A stretch of 64,000 nucleotides of DNA from Seongchinamella sediminis (GTDB lineage Bacteria > Pseudomonadota > Gammaproteobacteria > Pseudomonadales > Halieaceae). Shown one piece after another: positions 56,902 to 64,000 of this stretch. The translations under genes were made by a program, and so were the position numbers. The DNA lies in assembly GCF_003457605.1 (NCBI RefSeq), contig NZ_QRAN01000010.1, positions 1 through 64,000 on the forward strand, in the 5' to 3' direction. The first letter of the stretch is position 1. Every line of letters begins with the position of its first letter. The notes under the pieces are model-generated. The model ran no database searches. It was given only the letters and a program-made list of their open reading frames with translations, and was not told where the DNA came from.

Positions 56902-58617
56902 TCAGGGGGCAGGATCGATAAAGCGGTACTGCGCCCGCCATCCCCGGCCCTGGTTCTGGCCATCAGTGACAAACCACACCAGCACCTGGTTGCTCCAGGT
57001 GGTCAGCTCCGGGGGCAGTTCACGGCCACTGAATATCGCCATGATGTCCTCGTGGGTTCCCGCCCCATTGAAAAAGTAGACCAGGTCGCGCCGTGTCTCG
57101 GTGTCCATTGCGGAAAACCTGAACTGCACTCTCTTGCCCGGGGGCGCGGTGATCAGCCACTTGCAATCCGTGTTGTAGGAATAGTTGTGCTCCCCACTAC
57201 CGTCGGTGAACTCACCTTCTTCCATCAGCCGCGTGGTGCCACGGCAGTAGAGGGTGCGCGTGTCTACTGTGTCCGCCCGATAGCCGAGCAGCCAGTCCGC
57301 TGCGCTGGCAGCGGCCGGCAGGTAGCTTACGTGGGCACTGTCCCCGGCAAGAAAGTACTCCTCCGGCAGCGCTGACAGGGGGAAGCTGGCGACCGGCTCG
57401 CCCGCGCCCGAGGCCCCCTGCCTGAATTCCAGTCGATCACCTGGGTTGTAGGCTCGCGAAAACACCGGCGCGAAACGCAGGCCCTTGATGTTGCCCGCGG
57501 GCGCTATAACCCACTCCAGCGCCTGCGCCGCTCCCGCAGGATGCAGGTAGCCCCTGGAGCGATCGAGCCGCGCGCTCGCCTCCGGCTTCCCGCTTAGCAG
57601 CTCACAGGCAAGCGCCGCCTGGATATCCAGCGACCCGCTGCCCATCTTGGCCAGTTCGGTAGTCGCGGCAAGCTGCAGGGGCTGGGCAGCGTCCAGCAGG
57701 CAGGCGGTGACCTCACCCGGGCCAAACCCGGGGTGCGCTATCTGGACCATCGCGGCGGCGGCCGCCACCATCGCCGCCGCGCCAGAGGTGCCATCGTGGG
57801 TCTGGTAGGCCGTATCCGAGGCAATACCGGCTGCTTCTATACCATTGCCGGGGGCGGCTATGTCCACGAAGGGCCCGAAATTGGCGTTGGCGACCCGGCG
57901 ACCCTGGCCGTCTACAGAGCTTACCGCCAGCACCGCCGGATGGGCCGCCGGGAACTGGTCTCGTTCATCCGGGTAGTTACCGGCAGAAGCGATGACCAGA
58001 ATCCCGCTGTCGCGCGCGTGATCCAGGATGCGGGACTCGTCCGGGGAGAGGGCTGCCATGCCCCAGGCGCTGAGGATAATGTCCGCCCCCGCCGCAATAG
58101 CGTACTCCACCCCCTGGTAGGCATGCTTGAGGTCGGTAGTGGGAGCAGCGTCCTGCAGCACCTTGACCGGCATAATCCTCACCAGGCGGCCCGCGTCCTC
58201 GCCGTAAGCCCGGCGCACAATGCGGGCAATAACCCCGGCAAGGTGGGTACCGTGATAAAACTCCGGCCGTCCTGCCGGCGGGGTGACCAGGGCATTGTTA
58301 TCGGCCACATCCCAACCCTGCCAGTCATCGCGCAAACCGTTGCCATCGTCATCGACGCCGTTGCCGGCAATCTCGGCCGGATTGGCCCAGATCAAGCCGC
58401 GCAGTTCCCGGTGGGTGGTCAGAACACCATCATCGACAACGGCGATCACGACCGGCCGGTCCCTGGCAGGGACCGGCAGTGCCGCGGGCGCATTGATGCT
58501 ATCGAGGTAGGGAAATGATGGCGGCACCTGCTGCGCGAATGCGGGCAGGGAAATGAGCAAAGTCGCCAACAGCACCCGCTGCGCGACACTGGCCGTGAAC
58601 AATGAACTGCTAATCAT
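56902..58617 (-). CDS. Exported S8 peptidase with C-terminal CUB-like domain
   Basis: A 571-residue protein. Signal peptide ending PAFAQ; S8 catalytic domain (about 50-330) with Asp in AVVDDGVLTTH, His in YHGTHLAGVIAR and Ser in HDGTSGAAAMV; then a linker and a CUB-like domain at about 455-570 (LYCRGTTRLMEEGEFTDG, NTDCKWLITAPPG, VQFRFSAMDTE) with two cysteines in the CUB positions. CUB domains bind ligands at the surface and are uncommon on bacterial subtilases. No clear ribosome binding site; the ATG at 58617 is preferred over TTG 58620. The M28 peptidase follows within 51 bases. Confidence 0.82.
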   Translation of the reverse strand: MISSSLFTASVAQRVLLATLLISLPAFAQQVPPSFPYLDSINAPAALPVPARDRPVVIAVVDDGVLTTHRELRGLIWANPAEIAGNGVDDDGNGLRDDWQGWDVADNNALVTPPAGRPEFYHGTHLAGVIARIVRRAYGEDAGRLVRIMPVKVLQDAAPTTDLKHAYQGVEYAIAAGADIILSAWGMAALSPDESRILDHARDSGILVIASAGNYPDERDQFPAAHPAVLAVSSVDGQGRRVANANFGPFVDIAAPGNGIEAAGIASDTAYQTHDGTSGAAAMVAAAAAMVQIAHPGFGPGEVTACLLDAAQPLQLAATTELAKMGSGSLDIQAALACELLSGKPEASARLDRSRGYLHPAGAAQALEWVIAPAGNIKGLRFAPVFSRAYNPGDRLEFRQGASGAGEPVASFPLSALPEEYFLAGDSAHVSYLPAAASAADWLLGYRADTVDTRTLYCRGTTRLMEEGEFTDGSGEHNYSYNTDCKWLITAPPGKRVQFRFSAMDTETRRDLVYFFNGAGTHEDIMAIFSGRELPPELTTWSNQVLVWFVTDGQNQGRGWRAQYRFIDPAP

Positions 58618-58676
58618 CAAGGGGAAACTGCGGAGCGTAGCAAGCGCGCCCCGCGCAGGCTGCGAAGCCGGGGCCG

Positions 58677-59435
58677 CTAGTGCCGCTCGGTACCGCCGCG
58701 CTGACCCAGTGGGCGCGCCGTGAGCCCGGGCCCCTGGCTGCCATTACCCGAGTGCACCGGCACCCGGCTGCGCAAATCGGGAAGCGCAAAGGTAGTCCTG
58801 CCGTCACCGCCATAGGTTGTGCCCAGCAGCGAGAACAGTGCGGAATTCTGAGCAATGGCCAGTAGTTGCCCATTGCAGAAAGCCCAGCCCCGGGGAGCAA
58901 AATTGCCGGCAAACATACTGATTTCACCGAGGTAGGGAGTTTCGGCGCTGCGGCTGGGGAAGACGCCTTGCAGGGCAATAATGTAGTTGATCGCCAGGTA
59001 GGGCTGCAGCTTGTCGGCATTGGAGGCGTCAACGATACTGGCCGGGGAAGCCGGGGCGGTCGCCACCCAGTTGCCGCCGTCCCACTTGAGCATGTCGCCG
59101 ACAGCAGACCCGTCGGGCACGCTCGTACCGGCCGGGCCCTGCTCTCCCTGGGGACCTTGAGGCCCCGGGGGACCTGGTTCACCCTGGGGGCCCTGCTCTC
59201 CCTGGGGCCCGGTATTGTCGGCAGATTCCAGGGCGCCAATGCGATTGTCCTGGCTATTGGACTCGTCAGCCAGGGCGTCAAAATTCGCGTTGACCTGATC
59301 GGCGTCAGCCACCGTGCCGTTGCTGAAAGTATGAGGAAGCGTGACGGGGGCCGCCTGCACAGCGCTGGCGACAGTGCCAAGCAGCAGGGCAGCGAACAGC
59401 GAACGATGGGCTCGCAAGAGAGGGGAATGGGGCAT
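58677..59435 (-). CDS. Exported protein with collagen-like repeat and truncated tail-collar domain
   Basis: A 252-residue protein. Signal peptide ending SAVQA; a short region; then about eight Gly-X-Y triplets (GPQGEQGPQGEPGPPGPQG...) at about 75-103; then a microcystin-dependent-protein/phage tail-collar domain from about 175 (GEISMFAGNFAPRGWAFCNG, LFSLLGTTYGGDGRTTFALP). It stops at QRGGTERH, just where relatives continue with VTLT and a further 60-80 residues, so the collar domain is truncated. The likely role is a secreted trimeric fibre. AGGA precedes the ATG. Downstream of a sorting-tail protein gene by 32 bases. Confidence 0.7.
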   Translation of the reverse strand: MPHSPLLRAHRSLFAALLLGTVASAVQAAPVTLPHTFSNGTVADADQVNANFDALADESNSQDNRIGALESADNTGPQGEQGPQGEPGPPGPQGPQGEQGPAGTSVPDGSAVGDMLKWDGGNWVATAPASPASIVDASNADKLQPYLAINYIIALQGVFPSRSAETPYLGEISMFAGNFAPRGWAFCNGQLLAIAQNSALFSLLGTTYGGDGRTTFALPDLRSRVPVHSGNGSQGPGLTARPLGQRGGTERH

Positions 59436-59467
59436 ACGGGTGTCCTTTTTCTTTTTTTGCCGGATAG

Positions 59468-59731
59468 CTATGAATTTTTTCGCTTGAGCTTCAACAGGCG
59501 GCGGGCGCGGGTTGATAGCGGTGTTAGGGCCACAAGAGCAACGAGCACAAGCAGGCCGCCCACACCGAACACAGGAACTGCCAGGGGTGAACTGGCGAGG
59601 CCAGCCCCCCAGAGTGATCCCCAGGTCGACTCCCCCCATACCATTGCGTAACTGGCGTTGGGCATTAGCATGACAAAGGCCACGCTCATGAAGACCGATT
59701 TCTGCATCCACTGCACCACTTCCAATTGCAT
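59468..59731 (-). CDS. Small protein with GW-rich core and sorting-tail C-terminus
   Basis: An 87-residue protein. A signal-like hydrophobic start (SVAFVMLMPNASYA) is followed by a short Trp/Gly core, MVWGESTWGSLWG, and a C-terminal Pro-rich VPVFG, hydrophobic stretch and TRARRLLKLKRK. The architecture resembles the small midcut-by-XrtH proteins and IPTL-CTERM substrates of exosortase H known from relatives, but no exosortase lies in this window. It ends 32 bases before the collagen-like protein gene, probably one operon. Start could also be 24 bases in. Real but small; function unknown. Confidence 0.55.
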   Translation of the reverse strand: MQLEVVQWMQKSVFMSVAFVMLMPNASYAMVWGESTWGSLWGAGLASSPLAVPVFGVGGLLVLVALVALTPLSTRARRLLKLKRKNS

Positions 59732-59910
59732 GTGCCTGCCAAGCTAACCTGCGGACTATGCAATGTCCAGCACGGTAATAACAAAGACGCTGATAGACTG
59801 GAACCCGACAACAGCACGGGGAACATTCTGCCAACCTGCCGGTCTTTCTTTTAATACCTGTTCAAACTGTCCAGGTTGGTCCCGACAAGGCAACGGCACG
59901 TATTTTCTCC

Positions 59911-60600
59911 ATGATCACCATTATTGTTGTACTGGCGCTCCTGGCTGTGATCAGCCTGCCGGGCGTTTGGGTCAGGCGAATCCTGCGCAACTACAGCGAA
60001 CCGGCTGATCGCTACCGCGAGCGGGGCAGCGGTGCCGAGCTGGCCCGGCACCTGCTGGACCAGCTCGACTTGCGAAACGTGGTCGTTGAGGTCACCCCCG
60101 ATGGAGACCACTACGATCCTCAGGCACGAGCGGTGCGGCTGACGGAAGACAAGTACCACGGCCACTCGCTGACAGCGGTCACCGTGGCCGCCCACGAAGT
60201 CGGCCACGCCATACAGGACGCCAGGGACGAGGTGCTGTTTCGCAATCGCCAGCGGCTTGCCCGAGTGGCGGCGGCCGGACAAAGAGTGGGCAGCCTGTTC
60301 CTGCTTGCTGCCCCCCTGGCCATGTTGGTTACCAGGACCCCCGGATTCAGCTTCCTCCTCCTGTGGGTGGCTATCGGCTCCATGTTGCTCGGTACAGTGG
60401 TGCACCTGCTGACACTGCCCGTGGAGTTTGATGCCAGCTTTAACAAGGCCTTACCCCTGCTGGAGTCCGGCAAACACCTGTACGAAGGGGATCTCCCCCA
60501 CGCGAGACGGATCCTCAAAGCCGCGGCCCTGACCTATGTGGCGGCATCGCTGGCCAGCCTGCTCAACCTCGGGCGCTGGCTCGCGATATTGCGACGCTGA
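59911..60600 (+). CDS. Membrane zinc metallopeptidase, YugP family
   Basis: A 229-residue inner-membrane protein. After an N-terminal hydrophobic segment (residues 1-22) the zinc motif AAHEVGHAIQDARD (HEXXH) lies at about 91-104, followed by two or three further hydrophobic stretches and the conserved VHLLTLPVEFDASFNKALPL. This matches Zn_peptidase_2 (YugP/DUF2204-like), whose substrate is not established. Length agrees with the family. Monocistronic, with 179 bases free upstream. Confidence 0.85.
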   Translation: MITIIVVLALLAVISLPGVWVRRILRNYSEPADRYRERGSGAELARHLLDQLDLRNVVVEVTPDGDHYDPQARAVRLTEDKYHGHSLTAVTVAAHEVGHAIQDARDEVLFRNRQRLARVAAAGQRVGSLFLLAAPLAMLVTRTPGFSFLLLWVAIGSMLLGTVVHLLTLPVEFDASFNKALPLLESGKHLYEGDLPHARRILKAAALTYVAASLASLLNLGRWLAILRR

Positions 60601-60767
60601 CAGGCAGCCCGAAAGGGGTTCAGCCCCCGGCACAACAGCGACGCTGCAACGCACCTTGTCAACCGCAGGGCCTGCGACTGGTCATAGCCGCACAGGATAG
60701 TTGCCACAGAAATGTTGCCCGGGGTGAGAGTGATGCTCTACAGTGCTCTGCAACTCGGGAGGTGCCC

Positions 60768-61817
60768 ATGATCATACGAACCCATCGCCAGTTTTTTCCG
60801 GCCATGCTGCTGGCAGGCCTTGTCTGGATGTTGTCGGCCACCAATACGGCTCTGGCGGACACGGCGCCCTTTGCCATCGCCATTCACGGTGGAGCCGGCA
60901 CCATCGACCGGGACAAGCTCCAGGGCGAGCTGCGGCAGCGCTATGAGACGAAACTGCTGGAGGCCCTGGACGCGGGTTACCGCCTGCTGGACCAGGGAGA
61001 AAGCAGCCAGGCGGCGGTCATTGCGGCGATCCAGGTGCTGGAGGATTCGCCCCTGTTCAATGCCGGCAAAGGGGCGGTGTATACCTATGAGGGCCGCCAT
61101 GAGCTGGACGCGTCGTTAATGGACGGCGCCACCCTGCAGGCAGGCGCGGTCGCCGGGGTGAAAACCGTCAGCAGCCCCATCGCCCTGGCCAAGGCGGTGA
61201 TGGACAACTCGCCCCATGTGCTGCTGTCTGGCGAGGGCGCCGAAGCGTTCGCCGCCGAGCAGGGTTTCACCCCGGTCAGTAACGACTACTTCGACACCGA
61301 GGATCGCTACCAGTCGCTGCTGCGGGCGAAGCAGAAGCTGGAGCAGGAACAGGACGCCAGCAAAGACTTTCGCGCCTCCTACGAGGACCTGCCCGAGCGC
61401 TATCGCATGGGTACCGTGGGCGCCGTGGCCCTGGACCAACAGGGCAATCTCGCCGCGGGCACCTCCACCGGCGGCATGACCGCCAAGCGATTTGGCCGGG
61501 TTGGCGACTCGCCCATTATCGGCGCCGGCACCTACGCCGACAACACCAGCTGCGCGGTGTCGGCGACGGGGCATGGCGAGTACTTTATCCGCTACCACGT
61601 CGCCGCCGACATCTGCGCCCGGGTCAAGTACCAGGGCGCCTCGCTTGCCGACGCCAGTGACACCGTGATCAACCAGGTGCTGAAAGACGCCGGCGGCAGC
61701 GGTGGCATCATTGCCATGGACCCATCCGGCAACATCGCCATGCCCTTCAACACCGTGGGCATGTATCGCGCCAGCCGTTCCTCCGATGGCAGCAGGCAGG
61801 TGGCCATTTTCGAGTAA
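60768..61817 (+). CDS. Periplasmic isoaspartyl peptidase/L-asparaginase (Ntn hydrolase)
   Basis: A 349-residue exported Ntn hydrolase with a signal peptide ending TALA. AIAIHGGAGTI is the conserved start of plant-type asparaginase/IaaA; the autocleavage site with the nucleophile Thr is in RMGTVGAVALDQQGNLAAGT, followed by STGGMTAKRFGRVGDSPI and GAGTYADNTSCAVSATGHGE. It cleaves beta-aspartyl dipeptides and asparagine after self-processing into alpha and beta chains. The ATG at 60768 with GGGAGG is favoured over GTG 60762. Periplasmic peptide recycling fits the other exported peptidases nearby. Confidence 0.92.
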   Translation: MIIRTHRQFFPAMLLAGLVWMLSATNTALADTAPFAIAIHGGAGTIDRDKLQGELRQRYETKLLEALDAGYRLLDQGESSQAAVIAAIQVLEDSPLFNAGKGAVYTYEGRHELDASLMDGATLQAGAVAGVKTVSSPIALAKAVMDNSPHVLLSGEGAEAFAAEQGFTPVSNDYFDTEDRYQSLLRAKQKLEQEQDASKDFRASYEDLPERYRMGTVGAVALDQQGNLAAGTSTGGMTAKRFGRVGDSPIIGAGTYADNTSCAVSATGHGEYFIRYHVAADICARVKYQGASLADASDTVINQVLKDAGGSGGIIAMDPSGNIAMPFNTVGMYRASRSSDGSRQVAIFE

Positions 61818-61870
61818 GCCCTGAGGTGCCTGCCCCGGCTGAATTCTCTACCAAACAGGAAGTAACAGGT

Positions 61871-62740
61871 ATGACCCAACGCGCACAGGACAACAGCGAA
61901 CAGATCGAGTACTGGGACGGCGAGGCCGGTCAGGGCTGGGCGGAACGCAATGCGCAGATGGAAAAGACCCTGAGCCCCATCGGCCAGGCGGCCATCGACG
62001 CAGCCGCCGTGCAGGCGGGGGAAGCCATCCTCGACGTTGGCTGCGGTTGCGCCGACACCTCACTGGCGCTGCTGCAAAGAACGGGGCCGGCAGGCCGGGT
62101 GCTGGGTGTGGATATTTCCGGCCCCATGCTGGAGGTGGCCGGCCAGAAAAAGCAGCAGTTGGATGCCGACCTGCAGTCGGCGCTTTCATTCCAGCAGGCC
62201 GACGCCAGCAACCACCGCTTCGATGCCGGCGCGTACGACCTTATGTTCTCGCGTTTCGGGGTCATGTTTTTTGCCGATCCCGCCGCCGCCTTCGCCAATA
62301 TCCGCCGGGCGCTGAAACCCGGTGGCCGCCTGGCGTTCATCTGCTGGGCCCCGATACCCGGTAACGACTGGGTTACCGTGCCCATGGGCGCCGCCCTGCA
62401 GCATCTGCCCAAGCCGGAGCCGCTGCCGCCCCACGCGCCCGGGCCCTTCGGCCTCGCCGATCGGGAATTTGTCGAGCGCATGCTCACCGGGGCGGGCTTT
62501 GCCGACATCAACATCGACCCATTCAAGCCCACCCTGCGCTTTGGTCATGGCATGGCCCGGGAACAGATCGGCGACTTCTTTATCGACGCCGGTCCGGCCT
62601 CGCGCCTGCTCAGGGAGGCGCCGCCGGAACGGGTGGCGACCGCCCGCGAGGCCATCCGCGAGGCCGTCATGCCCTTCTACGACGGCGAGACCGTCAACCT
62701 GGCGGGCAGCTGCTGGATTGTAACGGCCCGCAATCACTGA
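61871..62740 (+). CDS. Class I SAM-dependent methyltransferase
   Basis: A 289-residue cytoplasmic protein. ILDVGCGCADTSLALLQR is motif I, GVDISGPMLEVAGQ motif II and YDLMFSRFGVMFFADP motif III of the UbiE/class I methyltransferase fold. After RFGHG the C-terminus is less conserved. The acceptor (small molecule, quinone or lipid) is unknown. The ATG at 61871 follows GGAAG by about ten bases; the frame before it lacks features. It lies 53 bases after the asparaginase gene, possibly co-transcribed. Confidence 0.85.
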   Translation: MTQRAQDNSEQIEYWDGEAGQGWAERNAQMEKTLSPIGQAAIDAAAVQAGEAILDVGCGCADTSLALLQRTGPAGRVLGVDISGPMLEVAGQKKQQLDADLQSALSFQQADASNHRFDAGAYDLMFSRFGVMFFADPAAAFANIRRALKPGGRLAFICWAPIPGNDWVTVPMGAALQHLPKPEPLPPHAPGPFGLADREFVERMLTGAGFADINIDPFKPTLRFGHGMAREQIGDFFIDAGPASRLLREAPPERVATAREAIREAVMPFYDGETVNLAGSCWIVTARNH

Positions 62741-62857
62741 CAGCGCAGGGCCGGTTACAGTCTCCGCAGCCGTCAATTGGGTCATTGCGCTGCGCTGTGC
62801 TATGTTTGCAGCATGCAACTGATCGAACACAGTGTACCGGGTTCTGTAAGGAGCTAG

Positions 62858-64000
62858 ATGTCGTCGGCATGGCAAAACGCGATCAGCGCCGCGCAACAGC
62901 TGCGGCGCGAACTACATCAGTACCCTGAACTTGGTTGGCAGGAACAGCGCACCGCTGAACGTATTCGCCGGCAATTGACCGAGCTGGATATCCCCTGGCA
63001 GCCCTGCGCCGACACCGGCACCGTGGCCCGGCTTGGTCAGGACCAGGGCTCCTCCGGCCGCCATATCGCCCTGCGCGGCGACATCGACGCCCTGCCCATT
63101 CACGAGCAGAACGATCATCCCTGGCGCTCCCGGCACGAGGGCTGCATGCACGCCTGCGGCCACGACGGACACACGGCAACCCTGATGGCGGCGGCCCACT
63201 GGTTGAAACTGCACGAGGCGCAGTTAAGCGCGCCGGTCAGCCTGCTGTTCCAGCCCGCCGAGGAAGGCGGGCACGGCGCCCGGGAAATGATTGCCGATGG
63301 CGCACTGGAAGGGGTCGATGCGATTTACGGCTGGCACAACTGGCCGGCGCTTCCCTTCGGCATGATGCTGTGCCCTGACCATGCCGTTATGAGCGGCAAT
63401 GGCACCTTCGAAATCATCGTCACCGGCCGCGGCGGGCACGCCAGCCAGCCGGAACAATGTGCCGACCCGGTGCTGGCGGCCAGCGCCATTATCCTGAACC
63501 TGCAACAGGTGGTCAGCCGACGGCTACCACCCCAGAAGGCGGCAGTGGTCAGCGTGACCTCAATCGACGCACGCAGCGGGGAGACGGTCATACCGCAGAG
63601 CGCCAGGCTGGCCGGCAGTATTCGCATTCCCGACGACGACACCCGCTCACGCGTCAACGCCCTGATCACCGAGGTTTGCCAGCACAGCGCTGCGAGCTAT
63701 GGTGTCAGCTGCGAGGTCCAGCACAAGCACCGCTACAATGCGACTATCAACCACGCTCACCACGCCGGCATCGCCCGCGAACACTGGGCACAACTCTGGG
63801 GCAGCGCAGCCCTGGACAGGACCAGCGATACCCCGATTATGGCCTCCGAAGACTTCAGCTATTACCTGCAGAAAATCCCGGGGGCATTTGCCCTTATCGG
63901 CAGCGACGACGGTCCCGATCACCGGGCGCCCTGTCACAACGCCAGCTACGACTTTAACGACCGGCTGATTCCCCGAGTCACGGCCTACTTTTCACGCCTG
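62858..64000 (+). CDS. M20-family amidohydrolase, partial at window end
   Basis: 381 codons are visible and the frame is open at the last base, so the C-terminus lies beyond the window. CMHACGHDGHTATL carries the first zinc ligands (Cys and His), PAEEGGHGARE the catalytic Glu pair, GWHNWPALPFG the later His, and GRGGHASQPEQCADP the dimerisation/lid region. This is the M20D aminoacylase/hippurate hydrolase/amidohydrolase group that deacylates N-acyl amino acids. Strong TAAGGAG before the ATG at 62858. Cytoplasmic. Confidence 0.92.
   Translation, partial: MSSAWQNAISAAQQLRRELHQYPELGWQEQRTAERIRRQLTELDIPWQPCADTGTVARLGQDQGSSGRHIALRGDIDALPIHEQNDHPWRSRHEGCMHACGHDGHTATLMAAAHWLKLHEAQLSAPVSLLFQPAEEGGHGAREMIADGALEGVDAIYGWHNWPALPFGMMLCPDHAVMSGNGTFEIIVTGRGGHASQPEQCADPVLAASAIILNLQQVVSRRLPPQKAAVVSVTSIDARSGETVIPQSARLAGSIRIPDDDTRSRVNALITEVCQHSAASYGVSCEVQHKHRYNATINHAHHAGIAREHWAQLWGSAALDRTSDTPIMASEDFSYYLQKIPGAFALIGSDDGPDHRAPCHNASYDFNDRLIPRVTAYFSRL

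Noticed and set aside
58677-59435. A prophage because of the tail-collar domain
   Set aside because: No other phage gene nearby; the protein has a signal peptide and belongs to the bacterial microcystin-dependent-type group.

Overview
The window looks like chromosome of a GC-rich, aerobic gammaproteobacterium, probably a marine heterotroph of the Halieaceae/OM60 type. This placement is an inference from gene content: secreted S8, S9, M28 and M20 peptidases, a large TonB-dependent receptor with a carboxypeptidase-regulatory-like plug, a wax ester synthase, hydrophobic-plus-arginine C-terminal sorting tails, and high G+C third positions. No rRNA, tRNA, CRISPR array, prophage or intact insertion sequence was seen.

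Region 1 (1-32.7 kb) is mixed core and accessory sequence. In order it holds a secreted amidohydrolase next to a small palindromic repeat, two small secreted proteins, a WrbA-like flavoprotein, a periplasmic PQQ-type sugar dehydrogenase, a glutaredoxin-like protein, a cyclic-nucleotide-sensor protein with a degenerate GGDEF domain, a CstA-family transporter and a wax ester synthase. Then come a periplasmic catalase-like peroxidase, an esterase of the beta-lactamase fold, a coiled-coil membrane protein, an LssY_C lipoprotein, an MscS channel, a ParD/ParE-type toxin-antitoxin pair with a clear operator dyad, an S9 and a large S8 peptidase, a convergent signalling pair (receiver-PP2C-STAS protein and YfiR-type hybrid histidine kinase), and a lipoprotein with sialidase-like repeats.

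Region 2 (32.8-55.1 kb) is the main discovery: a contiguous island that appears to encode a whole route from phytate (inositol hexakisphosphate) to central metabolism. On the minus strand are five iol-type genes (a second Gfo/Idh/MocA dehydrogenase, iolC-DUF2090, iolD, iolE, iolG), then a TonB-dependent receptor, an organophosphate-type MFS transporter, a lipoprotein and an inositol-monophosphatase-family phosphatase. These are followed by a translationally coupled operon of PepSY protein, response regulator, histidine kinase, Tat-exported PhoD-type phosphatase and HAD phosphatase. Divergently on the plus strand lie an RpiR-family regulator, a beta-propeller phytase, iolB and iolA. The model is that phytate enters through the receptor, is dephosphorylated in the periplasm by phytase and PhoD, a lower inositol phosphate (or inositol) crosses the inner membrane through the OPA-type carrier, the monophosphatase frees myo-inositol, and IolG-E-D-B-C-A convert it to DHAP, acetyl-CoA and CO2. 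Helically phased TTCTATTT repeats lie in the regulator/iol divergent promoter and, in variant form, upstream of the receptor gene. The HAD gene carries twelve perfect copies of a hexanucleotide that encode an Ala-Gln tract.

Region 3 (55.1-64 kb) holds an M28 peptidase, an S8 peptidase with a C-terminal CUB-like domain, a collagen-like/tail-collar protein that stops early, a small protein with a sorting tail, a membrane zinc peptidase, a periplasmic isoaspartyl peptidase/asparaginase, a SAM methyltransferase and the start of an M20 amidohydrolase that runs off the window.
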